A DNA stretch of 64,000 nucleotides, from assembly GCF_029846715.1 (NCBI RefSeq), contig NZ_JARVWW010000017.1, positions 62,001 to 126,000 of the forward strand. The letters run 5' to 3'. The DNA comes from Bradyrhizobium nivariense (GTDB lineage Bacteria > Pseudomonadota > Alphaproteobacteria > Rhizobiales > Xanthobacteraceae). The notes below the pieces were generated by a model. That model searched no databases and was not told where the DNA came from. It saw only the letters and a list, made by a program, of their open reading frames with translations. A program made the translations under genes and the position numbers. Shown one piece after another: positions 26,653-33,706 of this stretch. Within the stretch, counting starts at the first letter, position 1; the number at the start of each line of letters is the position of its first letter.

Positions 26653-27651
26653 CTAGACCTCCAACACAATTTTGCCAATATGTGCCGAGGTTTCCATCCG
26701 CCGATGCGCATCGGATGCCTTTTCCAGCGGAAAAGTGCTGTCCATCAGCGGCTTGACGCGGCCTTCGCGCAAAAGCGGCATCACTTTCGCCTCGATCGCG
26801 GCCACCATTGCCGCCTTGTCCGCATTACTACGGGGACGCAGCGTCGAGCCGGTATGGGTGAGGCGCTTCACCATCACCTTGGCGATATTGACGGTGACCT
26901 TGGGCCCGTTGAGGGTCGCGATCTGCACGATGCGGCCGTCGACGGCGGCGGCATCATAGTTGCGGTCGACATAGTCGCCGGCGACCATGTCGAGGATCAG
27001 ATTGGCGCCGGCATTGTTCGTCTCCGCCTTGACCACGGCGACGAAGTCTTCGTCCTTGTAGTTGATGGCACGATCTGCGCCGAGCTTGAGGCAGGCGTCG
27101 ATCTTGTCCTGCGATCCCACGGTGACGATCACCTTCGCGCCGAATGCTTTTGCGAGCTGGATCGCCATGGTGCCGATGCCGGACGAGCCGCCATGGATCA
27201 GCAGTGTCTCGCCGGCCTTCAGCGTGCCGCGCTCGAACACATTGTGCCAGACCGTCATCAGGGTTTCCGGCAGCGCGCCGGCTTCCTTGATCGACAATGC
27301 CGGCGGTACGCTCATCGCCTGGGCGTCCTGAGCAATGCAGTACTGCGCATAGCCGCCGCCGGCGACCAGCGACATCACGATGTCACCGACCTTGTGCTTC
27401 TTGGCGTTGCTGCCGACGGCCACCACTTCGCCCGCGATCTCGAGGCCGGGCAGGTCGCTGGCGCCGGGCGGCGGCGGATAGGCCCCGGAGCGCTGCGCGA
27501 TGTCGGGCCGGTTGACGCCGGCGGCCTGTACCTTGACCAGGATCTCGTCGGGGCCGGGCTGCGGCAGCGCCCGTTGTTCCGGCACCAGCACCTCCGGCCC
27601 GCCGGGCTTGGAGATGGCGACCACGGTCATTAGCGCGGGCAGCTTGTCCAT
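26653..27651 (-). CDS. NAD(P)H-quinone oxidoreductase, zinc-binding dehydrogenase family (PIG3-like)
   Basis: 332 residues from ATG 27651 (ATG 27630 also possible). MDR-fold enzyme without the zinc ligands of alcohol dehydrogenase. The N-terminal GroES-like domain ends around residue 140 and the Rossmann domain has LIHGGSSGIGTMAIQLAKAFGA, typical of NADPH quinone reductases of the PIG3/TP53I3 group. It reduces quinones or other activated carbonyls using NADPH. It is divergent from the DUF1192 gene with 110 bp between starts. Housekeeping or detoxification role is inferred. Confidence 0.88.
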   Translation of the reverse strand: MDKLPALMTVVAISKPGGPEVLVPEQRALPQPGPDEILVKVQAAGVNRPDIAQRSGAYPPPPGASDLPGLEIAGEVVAVGSNAKKHKVGDIVMSLVAGGGYAQYCIAQDAQAMSVPPALSIKEAGALPETLMTVWHNVFERGTLKAGETLLIHGGSSGIGTMAIQLAKAFGAKVIVTVGSQDKIDACLKLGADRAINYKDEDFVAVVKAETNNAGANLILDMVAGDYVDRNYDAAAVDGRIVQIATLNGPKVTVNIAKVMVKRLTHTGSTLRPRSNADKAAMVAAIEAKVMPLLREGRVKPLMDSTFPLEKASDAHRRMETSAHIGKIVLEV

Positions 27652-27761
27652 GATGTGTCCTTGAGCAAAGGTGCGGGTGGAGCGAGGCCTTTGCTTAGCC
27701 AGCGCGATGCAGGCTGGCAACCGCCTCGGCCTTGTCCGGCGTGAACGCAGGAGGAACCTGG

Positions 27762-27953
27762 ATGGCGATGGAAGACGACGACCGCCCGCGCAAGAAGATC
27801 AGCCACGAGATCGGACAGGATCTCTCGCTGTTGTCGGTCGAGGAACTGACCGAGCGCATCGCGCTGCTCAAGACCGAGATCGCAAGGCTGGAAGAAGCCG
27901 CAACAAAGAAGCGCGCCTCGCGCGATGCGGCGAACAGCGTCTTCAAGTCGTAG
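27762..27953 (+). CDS. DUF1192 small protein
   Basis: 63 residues from ATG 27762, which has a perfect AGGAGG at 27749-27754. The conserved DUF1192 pattern is visible: LSVEELTERIALLKTEIARL followed by a Lys/Ala-rich coiled helix. DUF1192 genes commonly sit near rcdA in alphaproteobacteria, as here. Function unknown; the sequence suggests a short coiled-coil dimer. Confidence 0.85.
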   Translation: MAMEDDDRPRKKISHEIGQDLSLLSVEELTERIALLKTEIARLEEAATKKRASRDAANSVFKS

Positions 27954-27990
27954 GGTCCGACGCTGGAGCGGCGGCTGGCCTCACACACGG

Positions 27991-28098
27991 CCTCATCCTG
28001 AGGAGCGCGGCACGCGCGTCTCGAAGGATGGCCGCGGGCGAGAGCAGGGCCTGCATGGTTCGAGACGCGCGCGAAGAGCGCGCTCCTCACCATGAGGG
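27991..28098. repeat. Palindromic intergenic repeat, family B copy 1
   Basis: Inverted repeat starting CCTCATCCTGAGGAGCGCGG and ending CGCTCCTCACCATGAGGG, with inner arms GCGTCTCGAAGGATGG and ATGGTTCGAGACGCGC. Copies at 37408, 53434, 59869 and a divergent one at 29101. Confidence 0.85.
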
Positions 28099-28229
28099 TC
28101 TGGTTTCGGCGTTCGCCGGAATGGCGACGGAGAATTTGCCCCGCAGCGCACTCGGCCACTGACCGACATGGCTAACGAACCCTCAAAATAATCGCTCGTT
28201 TACTCTACATTAAGCTTTCGAGTTTATGA

Positions 28230-28336
28230 CTGGAACTGTCCTCGTTTGGACACCGAGTGGCTCCTGTCCACTCTGTTTGACGCCTCCCTGTTATCAACTT
28301 TCAAAGCCGCCGGTTTTCCGGCGGCTCTTTTTTTGT
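28230..28336 (+). ncRNA. Candidate small RNA with anti-Shine-Dalgarno hairpin loop and rho-independent terminator
   Basis: No coding frame accounts for the terminator at 28305-28335. Upstream of it are two compact hairpins: TGTCC (28237-28241) with GGACA (28248-28252), and GAGTGG (28255-28260) with CCACTC (28268-28273), whose loop is CTCCTGT and so exposes the anti-SD core CUCCU. A second C/T-rich single-stranded stretch, CGCCTCCCTG, follows at 28281. Unpaired CUCC motifs are a hallmark of several alphaproteobacterial trans-acting sRNAs. A weak promoter could be TTTACT (28199-28204) with TTATGA (28223-28228). The 5' end is therefore a guess. Alternative: a long 3' UTR of the DUF1192 mRNA. Confidence 0.55.
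28305..28335 (+). terminator. Rho-independent terminator
   Basis: Perfect 9-bp stem AGCCGCCGG / CCGGCGGCT with a TTTT loop, followed by C and then eight T residues. It points along the plus strand, and the nearest plus-strand gene ends 350 bp upstream. Confidence 0.85.
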
Positions 28337-28347
28337 TTTTTGGGGGC

Positions 28348-28430
28348 AGCATGATCCGGAAAAGTGCGAAGCGGTTTTCCGATAAGATCATGCTCAAACA
28401 ACAAGCTAAAGCGCGCCGCGCGCGCTTTGG
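28348..28430. repeat. Palindromic intergenic repeat, family C copy 2
   Basis: Contains GCATGATCCGGAAAAGTGCG and CGGTTTTCCGATAAGATCATGC as inverted arms, then AAAGCGCGCCGCGCGCGCTTT. It is the reverse-oriented relative of the element at 17068. Confidence 0.82.
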
Positions 28431-28574
28431 CTCCGGTTGAATTCCGAGGAATGACCCGCGGAAACCATATCCGTGCTTGTCGCTGGACTCCGCGTCCCGC
28501 CCGCGCAATGATTTGTTCATCATAAGCCGGCGCCTAAGCCGGGCGGGTAATCAGTTGCGTAAGGGGCGTTAACC

Positions 28575-29084
28575 ATGGAACGTTTGCAAGCCGAAGGCGC
28601 TCTCGTTCAACTCAGCGAGCGGTTCACCAATTCTGCGGCGTTCGGCGCCCTGTTCCGTGAGGGCATGGACCTGGTCGAGGAGACCGCCGCCTATCTCGAC
28701 GGCGCCGGCCGCACCGAGGCCAAGGCGCTCGATCGCGCCGTCAGCCTCACCTATGCGACCGAGAGCATGCGCCTCACCACCCGCCTGATGCAGCTCGCCT
28801 CGTGGCTGCTGCTGCATCGCGCGGTGAAAGAAGGTGAGATGACGCTCGGGCAGGCCAATCGCGAAAAGACCAAGGTCAAGCTCTCGGCGGCCGATCCCGG
28901 TCCCGGCGACACCATCGAGAAGCTGCCCTCGCAGTTGCAGGACCTGATCCATCGCTCGATGAGCCTTCAGACCCGCGTGCGCCGTCTCGACACCACCATC
29001 CACACCCCGCCCGCCGAACTCCCCGCGATCGGCAACCCGCTGGTGCCGCACCTCAACGCGCTGAAGGCGGCGTTCGAGCGGTAA
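28575..29084 (+). CDS. rcdA: RcdA-type protease adaptor (DUF1465)
   Basis: 169-residue protein of the DUF1465 family, which includes RcdA, the Caulobacter adaptor that helps ClpXP destroy the cell-cycle regulator CtrA. Length and helical content match. Visible family traits: a conserved N-terminal LSERFTNSAAFGALFREGM, then Y-x-T-E-S-M-R-L-T-T-R-L-M-Q-L-A-S-W-L-L with the W-rich helix, and RVRRLD toward the end. The start follows AAGGGGCG. The C-terminal disordered tail (about 140-169) is typical. Whether it acts on CtrA in this organism is inference from family knowledge. Confidence 0.87.
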   Translation: MERLQAEGALVQLSERFTNSAAFGALFREGMDLVEETAAYLDGAGRTEAKALDRAVSLTYATESMRLTTRLMQLASWLLLHRAVKEGEMTLGQANREKTKVKLSAADPGPGDTIEKLPSQLQDLIHRSMSLQTRVRRLDTTIHTPPAELPAIGNPLVPHLNALKAAFER

Positions 29085-29100
29085 TCCCGCAACTCAAACC

Positions 29101-29229
29101 GTCACCCTGAGGTAGCCGCTTCTTCGGCGGCCCTCGAAGGGCGACGGCCCGGCTGCATCTCGGCCGTTCATCCTTCGAGGCTCCCGGTGCGATGCTTTGC
29201 ATCGCGCCACTCGCGCCTCAGGATGACGG
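29101..29229. repeat. Palindromic repeat related to family B, divergent copy
   Basis: Begins GTCACCCTGAGGTAGCCGC and ends GCGCCTCAGGATGACGGG; the middle has CCTTCGAGG and CCCTCGAAGGG arms. It shares the GAGG/CTTCGAG logic of family B but with different sequence between the arms. Lies between rcdA and the rpmE terminator. Confidence 0.7.
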
Positions 29230-29262
29230 GTCGGGTAGCGGCGCGACGGCCCCCCAAAAAAC

Positions 29263-29294
29263 AAAAACGCCCCCGGCTCTCCGGGGGCGTTTTT
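29263..29294 (-). terminator. Bidirectional rho-independent terminator after rpmE
   Basis: Stem CGCCCCCGG (29268-29276) and CCGGGGGCG (29281-29289) with loop CTCT, flanked by five A on the left and five T on the right. It can end the rpmE transcript on the minus strand, 24 bp after its stop, and also plus-strand transcription from rcdA. Confidence 0.9.
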
Positions 29295-29317
29295 CGTCTC
29301 CAGCCTTGAGGGCCGGA

Positions 29318-29545
29318 TCAATCCTTCTTGAGGAAGCCCGAAAACTTCTTCTGGAAGCGCGAGACGCGGCCGCCGCGATCCATCAGCTGCGCGTTGCCGC
29401 CGGTCCAGGCCGGGTGCGACTTGGGGTCGATGTCGAGGTTCAGCGTGTCGCCTTCCTTGCCCCAGGTGGAGCGGGTCAGGTACTCGGTTCCGTCGGTCAT
29501 CACGACCTTAATCGTATGATAATTCGGGTGAATTTCGGCTTTCAT
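29318..29545 (-). CDS. rpmE: 50S ribosomal protein L31, type A-like without zinc ribbon
   Basis: 75 residues, starting MKAEIHPNYHTIKVVMTDGTEY and ending FSGFLKKD, which is the standard L31 sequence of alphaproteobacteria. The CXXC zinc pairs of the C+ form are absent: the usual Cys positions hold other residues, so this is the zinc-independent form. GAGG lies 7 bp before the ATG. A strong terminator follows. Divergent from the ABC exporter gene. Confidence 0.95.
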   Translation of the reverse strand: MKAEIHPNYHTIKVVMTDGTEYLTRSTWGKEGDTLNLDIDPKSHPAWTGGNAQLMDRGGRVSRFQKKFSGFLKKD

Positions 29546-29769
29546 GGCAATTCCTCGGCGCCCCGGCGCCTCGCTTGAGTGGCTATCGAATGACGGATTT
29601 GGCGGCGTCTATACCCCACGGGCCCCTGTAAAACAAGCCATTGCGGGGGTGTTGGCAGTGCTTCGGCAAGGCCTGAAGGACCGGGCGGTCCCCTAAGGGA
29701 CATCCCGGATTTGCCACTCCCGCTCGCCCGGCCTATTTGAAGCGGACTCCTCTCTTTTGGTCGGATCTC

Positions 29770-31596
29770 ATGAGCGCAGTAGAACGGCTTGAAACCGGGC
29801 CCGCGGAAGCCCCGTCGATCGAAGCCGACCTGATCGAGGCACCGGCGAAGAGCCGCGCGAAACTGCGGCCGCTGCTGGCGCTGGCGCCCTATGTGGCGCG
29901 CTATCGCGGCCGTGCGGCGCTGGCCTTCGTGGCGCTGACGATCGCGGCCCTGACGACCCTGCTGGTGCCGGTCGCGGTGCGCAGAATGATCGATTTCGGC
30001 CTGACGCCTGAGGGTATCGAGCTGATCAACAGCTACTTCTCGGTGATGATCGCGGTCGTCGCTGTGCTCGCGCTCGCGAGCGCCGCGCGCTATTACCTCG
30101 TGATGACGATCGGCGAGCGCATCGTTGCCGATCTCAGGCGCGACGTCTTCGCCCATCTCTTGTCGCTCTCGCCGGCCTTCTTCGATTCCGCGCGCAGCGG
30201 CGAGCTGGTGTCGCGTCTCACGGCGGATACCACCCAGATCAAATCCGCCGTCGGCGCCTCGGTCTCGATCGCGCTGCGCAATCTGATGATGTTCTTCGGC
30301 GCCGCCGCGATGATGGTGATCACCAGCCCGCGCCTCTCCGGCTTCGTGCTGCTGGCCATTCCCCTGATCGTGCTGCCGCTGGTCGCGTTCGGGCGCTGGG
30401 TGCGGCGGCTGTCGCGCAATGCGCAGGACACGCTGGCCGAGGCCTCGGCCTATGCCGGCGAGCTGGTCGGCGCGATCCGTACCGTGCAGGCCTATACCAG
30501 CGAAGGGTTGGCTGCGAAGCGTTTCGGCGGCGAGGTCGAGCAGGCCTATGAAGCCGCGCGCACCTCGACCCAGGCCCGCGCCGTGCTCACCGCCATCATC
30601 ATCTTCATCGTGTTCGCAAGCGTGGTCGCGATCCTCTGGATCGGCTCGCACGACGTGCTCACCGGCACCATCACGCCGGGCCGGCTCGGCCAGTTCGTGC
30701 TCTATGCCGCCTTCGCCGCCGCCGGCCTCGGCCAGCTCAGCGAGGTCTGGGGCGAGGTCTCGGCGGCCTCCGGCGCTGCCGAACGTCTGTTCGAGATTTT
30801 GCATGTGCAGCCTGACATCACCGCGCCCGCAAAGCCGCGCGCGCTGCCGGTGCCGGCGCGTGGCGAAGTCGGCTTCGATCAGGTCAGCTTCGCCTATCCG
30901 GCGCGGCGCGACGTCAAGGTGCTCGATGCCGTGTCGTTCACGGTGCGCCCCGGCGAGAAGGTCGCGATCGTCGGTCCATCCGGCGCCGGCAAGAGCACGA
31001 TCTTTCATCTGCTCTTGCGCTTCTACGATCCGCGCGGCGGCGCGATCTCGCTTGACGGCGTGCCGGTGAAGTCCGCCGATCCGCGCGATTTCCGTTCCCG
31101 CATCGCGCTGGTGCCGCAGGAATCCAACGTGTTCGCGGCAAGCGCCCGCGACAACATCCGCTTCGGCCGGCCCGATGCGACCGACGCCGAGGTCGAGCGC
31201 GCCGCCGAGCTCGCGCATGCCGCCGAGTTCATCCGCCGCCTGCCCGAAGGTTTCGAGACGCCGCTCGGCGAGCGCGGCGTGACGTTGTCCGGCGGCCAGC
31301 GCCAGCGCATCGCGATCGCGCGCGCGATCCTGCGCGATGCGCCGCTGCTGCTGCTGGATGAGGCCACCTCCGCGCTCGATGCCGAAAGCGAGACGCTGGT
31401 GCAGACCGCGCTGGAGGAGCTGATGCGCCATCGCACCACCCTGGTGATCGCGCACCGCCTCGCCACTGTGCTGTCCTGCGACCGCATCCTGGTGATGGAC
31501 CAGGGCAGAATCGTCGAGCAGGGCACGCATGCCGAGCTCGTCGCGGCGAACGGGCTTTACGCGAGGCTTGCGAGGCTGCAGTTCGAGGGGGCGTGA
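29770..31596 (+). CDS. ABC exporter, fused transmembrane and ATP-binding domains
   Basis: 608 residues from ATG 29770 (ATG 29737 less likely). Residues from about 35 to 320 form the six-helix ABC_membrane domain, starting with ARYRGRAALAFVALTIAAL. The ATPase half has Walker A GPSGAGKST, Q-loop ALVPQESNVF, signature LSGGQRQRIAIARAI, Walker B LLLLDEATSALD and switch VIAHRLATV. The layout matches MsbA/multidrug half-transporters that work as homodimers. Substrate (lipid, peptide or drug) is unknown. It commonly lies opposite rpmE in related genomes, which suggests housekeeping. Confidence 0.93.
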   Translation: MSAVERLETGPAEAPSIEADLIEAPAKSRAKLRPLLALAPYVARYRGRAALAFVALTIAALTTLLVPVAVRRMIDFGLTPEGIELINSYFSVMIAVVAVLALASAARYYLVMTIGERIVADLRRDVFAHLLSLSPAFFDSARSGELVSRLTADTTQIKSAVGASVSIALRNLMMFFGAAAMMVITSPRLSGFVLLAIPLIVLPLVAFGRWVRRLSRNAQDTLAEASAYAGELVGAIRTVQAYTSEGLAAKRFGGEVEQAYEAARTSTQARAVLTAIIIFIVFASVVAILWIGSHDVLTGTITPGRLGQFVLYAAFAAAGLGQLSEVWGEVSAASGAAERLFEILHVQPDITAPAKPRALPVPARGEVGFDQVSFAYPARRDVKVLDAVSFTVRPGEKVAIVGPSGAGKSTIFHLLLRFYDPRGGAISLDGVPVKSADPRDFRSRIALVPQESNVFAASARDNIRFGRPDATDAEVERAAELAHAAEFIRRLPEGFETPLGERGVTLSGGQRQRIAIARAILRDAPLLLLDEATSALDAESETLVQTALEELMRHRTTLVIAHRLATVLSCDRILVMDQGRIVEQGTHAELVAANGLYARLARLQFEGA

Positions 31597-31616
31597 GGCG
31601 TCGCGTCTTTCGCGCT

Positions 31617-31716
31617 GTCATCGCCCGCGAAGGCGGGCGATCCAGTACTCCGAGACAGTGCGACGATACGGTGAAGCCGCGGCGTACTGGATTCCCCGCC
31701 TTCGCGGGGAATGACA
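31617..31716. repeat. Palindromic intergenic repeat, family A copy 3
   Basis: Outer arms TGTCATCGCCCGCGAAGG and CCTTCGCGGGGAATGACAG, inner GATCCAGTACTCCGAGACAG and GCGGCGTACTGGATTCC. It is inverted relative to the copy at 9340, and only the inner ATCCAGTAC/GTACTGGAT arms are strictly shared. Confidence 0.82.
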
Positions 31717-31776
31717 GTGGAGCTTTAGAAGGAGCTTCGAGCCCCAACAGCCCCAGTACCCGACCCTAACGAAACG

Positions 31777-31869
31777 CTCCTGTTTTGCTCCGACGAGTCA
31801 ACCCGCCTTGCTGCCTGCGTAAGCCATTGATCTTGTTGTCATCGGCTACTGTGCATGGGGTTGTTTTCG
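31777..31869. repeat. Composite intergenic repeat, family H copy 1
   Basis: Shares three blocks in the same order with 60109-60225: CTGTTTTGCyCCGACG near the left end, AAGCCATTGAT in the middle, and CGGCTACTGTGCATGGGG followed by TTGTTTTCG at the right end. The text between the blocks differs in length. No open frame in it is conserved beyond what the DNA identity explains. Confidence 0.72.
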
Positions 31870-31892
31870 CTATTTTTGTTTTGCCGTCCGGA

Positions 31893-32117
31893 TTATCGGC
31901 ACTTCGGCGACAGCGCCGGCACGTTCGGCCACGGCCAGTTCTTCCAGCTCCCGTCCTCTCCGACGCAGGCCGATGGCGCGGGGCCGTTCGTCGGAGCCGG
32001 AGCGCTCGTCTTGATCGGCATGGTGAAGCGCTGGTCAACATAGGTCGTCGAGACATATCCGGCGACGATGACGCCCAGCAGGACCGAAGATCCCTTGGCC
32101 AGATCGCTCAGTTTCAT
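31893..32117 (-). CDS. Small membrane-anchored hypothetical protein
   Basis: 74 residues. ATG at 32117 preceded by GGAG about 9 bp away. One membrane segment (residues 9-27, GSSVLLGVIVAGYVSTTYV), then a Pro-rich linker (APAPTNGPAPS) and a Trp/Pro/Cys end (CVGEDGSWKNWPWPNVPALS). The two cysteines could form a disulfide outside the membrane. I do not recognise a named family. The orderly RBS, start and end make it a likely real gene, read on its own. Confidence 0.6.
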   Translation of the reverse strand: MKLSDLAKGSSVLLGVIVAGYVSTTYVDQRFTMPIKTSAPAPTNGPAPSACVGEDGSWKNWPWPNVPALSPKCR

Positions 32118-32227
32118 CGGTCATCTCCATCCGCCTGCCATCGCAACTTCTGGGCACAACGAATAGCTGGCGTCCTGGGATCCCGACGTGACGGGCGTCA
32201 CGCCCGCCAGAATCGAGCCCGCCAGAA

Positions 32228-32674
32228 TCAAGGCCGCCACGTCATCTTCAGCACCGGCCGGCCCGAGGTCGGGTTCACCTCGTCGCCGGCATGGGCAAAG
32301 CCGTTGCGCTCGTAGAAGCCGATGGCGCGGGCGTTGTCCTTGTTGACGAGCAGCGTGATGCCTGCGGGTGACAGGCGCTTGGCCTCATCCACCAGCAGCT
32401 TTGCGGCGTCCGAACCCCAATGCGCGGGATCGACCACGAGCTGGTCGAGATAGCCGTCGCCGTCGATGGTGACGAAGCCGGTCAGCGCGCCATCCTGCTC
32501 CGCCACCACGATCGAGGCCTTCGGCACAAGATCCTTGCGCCAGCGCTCGCGCCACCATTCCAGGCGGGCGGCGAAGTCGATCTGCGGATAGGCCTGCTGC
32601 CAGGTGCGATGCCAGAGCTCGATCGAGGCGGCCTCGTCCTCGGGACGGTAAGGGCGGAGGTGGAGGGCGCTCAC
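32228..32674 (-). CDS. GNAT family N-acetyltransferase
   Basis: 148 residues, GTG start overlapping by one base the stop of the MotB-like gene, so it is the last gene of that minus-strand operon. GNAT features: N-terminal LRPYRPEDEAASIELWHRTWQQAYP, DQLVVDPAHWGSDAAKLLVDEA (acetyl-CoA region, with WGS replacing the Q/RxxG/A loop), and LLVNKDNARAIGFYERNGF. The substrate is unknown. Linkage to the motor-like genes is by position only. Confidence 0.88.
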   Translation of the reverse strand: MSALHLRPYRPEDEAASIELWHRTWQQAYPQIDFAARLEWWRERWRKDLVPKASIVVAEQDGALTGFVTIDGDGYLDQLVVDPAHWGSDAAKLLVDEAKRLSPAGITLLVNKDNARAIGFYERNGFAHAGDEVNPTSGRPVLKMTWRP

Positions 32675-33702
32675 TACCGCTCCGTCAGCTTCAGCTCGAT
32701 GCGGCGGTTGCGCTTGTAGGCTTCCTCGGTGTTGGCGGTGTCGAGCGGCTGGAATTCGCCGAAGCCGGCGGCGACGAGGCGCTGGGCCGGCACGCCGAGC
32801 GAGATCAGATATTGCACGACCGAGATCGAGCGGGCGGCCGAGAGGTCCCAGTTCGACTTGAAGTTCGGCCCGTTCACCGGGCGCACGTCGGTGTGGCCAT
32901 CGACGCGCAGCACCCAGGGGATCTCGTTCGGGATCTTCTTGTCGAGCTCGATCAGCGCGGCCGCCAAGGTGTCGAGCTCGGCGCGGCCCTCGGGCAGAAG
33001 CATTGCCTGTCCGGTATCGAAGAATACTTCGGACTGGAACACGAAGCGGTCGCCGACGATGCGGATGTCGGGGCGGTTGCCGAGGATGGCGCGCAGGCGG
33101 CCGAAGAATTCCGAGCGGTAGCGCGACAATTCCTGCACGCGCTGCGCCAGCGCGACGTTCAGGCGAGACCCCAGATCGGCAATGCGGTTCTGCGATTCCT
33201 TGTCGCGCTTCTCGCTGGCGTCGAGCGCTTCTTCCAGCGCCGCCAATTGCCGTCGCAGCGCGCTGATCTGCTGGTTCAGCACCTCGATCTGCGCCAGCGC
33301 CCGCGCCGAAACCGTCTTCTCCGAGTCCAGCGCCTTGCCAAGCTCGGAGGACTTGCCTTGCGCGTCGTTGCCGGCGGCGGCGAGCCCGTCATAGAGGCCC
33401 TTGATGCGGTCGCGCTCGGTTTCGGCCGAGGCAAGGCCGGCTTTCAATTGCGAGACCTGGTCGTCGAGCGTGAGCTTGCCGAGCTTTTCCAGCGACAAGA
33501 GTTCGTTGAGCTGCGCGATCTTGGCGTTGAGCTGCTCCAGCGCCTTGTCCTTGCCGGTCACTTCCTGCGACAGGAAGAACTGCACGACCAGGAACACCGA
33601 CAGCAGGAATACGATCGACAGCACCAGCGTCGACAGCGCGTCGACGAAGCCGGGCCAGTAGTTGAAGGCGCCGTCGCTGCGGCGGCCGCGGGCTAGAGCC
33701 AT
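32674..33702 (-). CDS. OmpA/MotB-like membrane protein with coiled coil (stator B subunit-like)
   Basis: 342 residues. One N-terminal membrane helix at about residues 18-40 (VDALSTLVLSIVFLLSVFLVV) has the Asp that MotB/TolR-type proteins use for ion coupling. Residues 45-190 are a long coiled coil. The C-terminal OmpA-like domain (about 215-340) has RVDGHTDVRPVNG and DLSAARSISVVQYLI, the peptidoglycan-binding signature. It is 4 bp downstream of the MotA/ExbB-like gene. Together they form an ion-driven stator pair. No flagellar genes are near, so the pair probably has a non-flagellar role. Confidence 0.87.
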   Translation of the reverse strand: MALARGRRSDGAFNYWPGFVDALSTLVLSIVFLLSVFLVVQFFLSQEVTGKDKALEQLNAKIAQLNELLSLEKLGKLTLDDQVSQLKAGLASAETERDRIKGLYDGLAAAGNDAQGKSSELGKALDSEKTVSARALAQIEVLNQQISALRRQLAALEEALDASEKRDKESQNRIADLGSRLNVALAQRVQELSRYRSEFFGRLRAILGNRPDIRIVGDRFVFQSEVFFDTGQAMLLPEGRAELDTLAAALIELDKKIPNEIPWVLRVDGHTDVRPVNGPNFKSNWDLSAARSISVVQYLISLGVPAQRLVAAGFGEFQPLDTANTEEAYKRNRRIELKLTER

Positions 33703-33706
33703 GTCG

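Larger units (their letters stand above)
27954..28574. other. 621-bp intergenic region with repeat, candidate sRNA and repeat
   Basis: No protein gene is supported. It holds a family B repeat (27991-28098), a candidate small RNA ending at a strong terminator (28230-28336), and a family C repeat (28348-28430). The last 140 bp before rcdA have no clear element apart from a possible rcdA promoter. Confidence 0.8.

Noticed and set aside
24856..27633. A 925-codon open frame on the plus strand opposite the EAL and quinone reductase genes
   Set aside because: It runs antisense to two well-supported genes, has the Arg/His/Gly-rich composition of a high-GC shadow frame and no recognisable domain.
29542..31530. 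A 662-codon open frame opposite the ABC exporter
   Set aside because: Shadow frame in GC-rich DNA; the exporter on the other strand has all its motifs.
31777..31869. Small protein with a conserved KPLI...ATVHGVVF end, also seen near 60200
   Set aside because: The similarity follows DNA identity of a repeat, is present in more than one frame, and has no consistent start or ribosome site.
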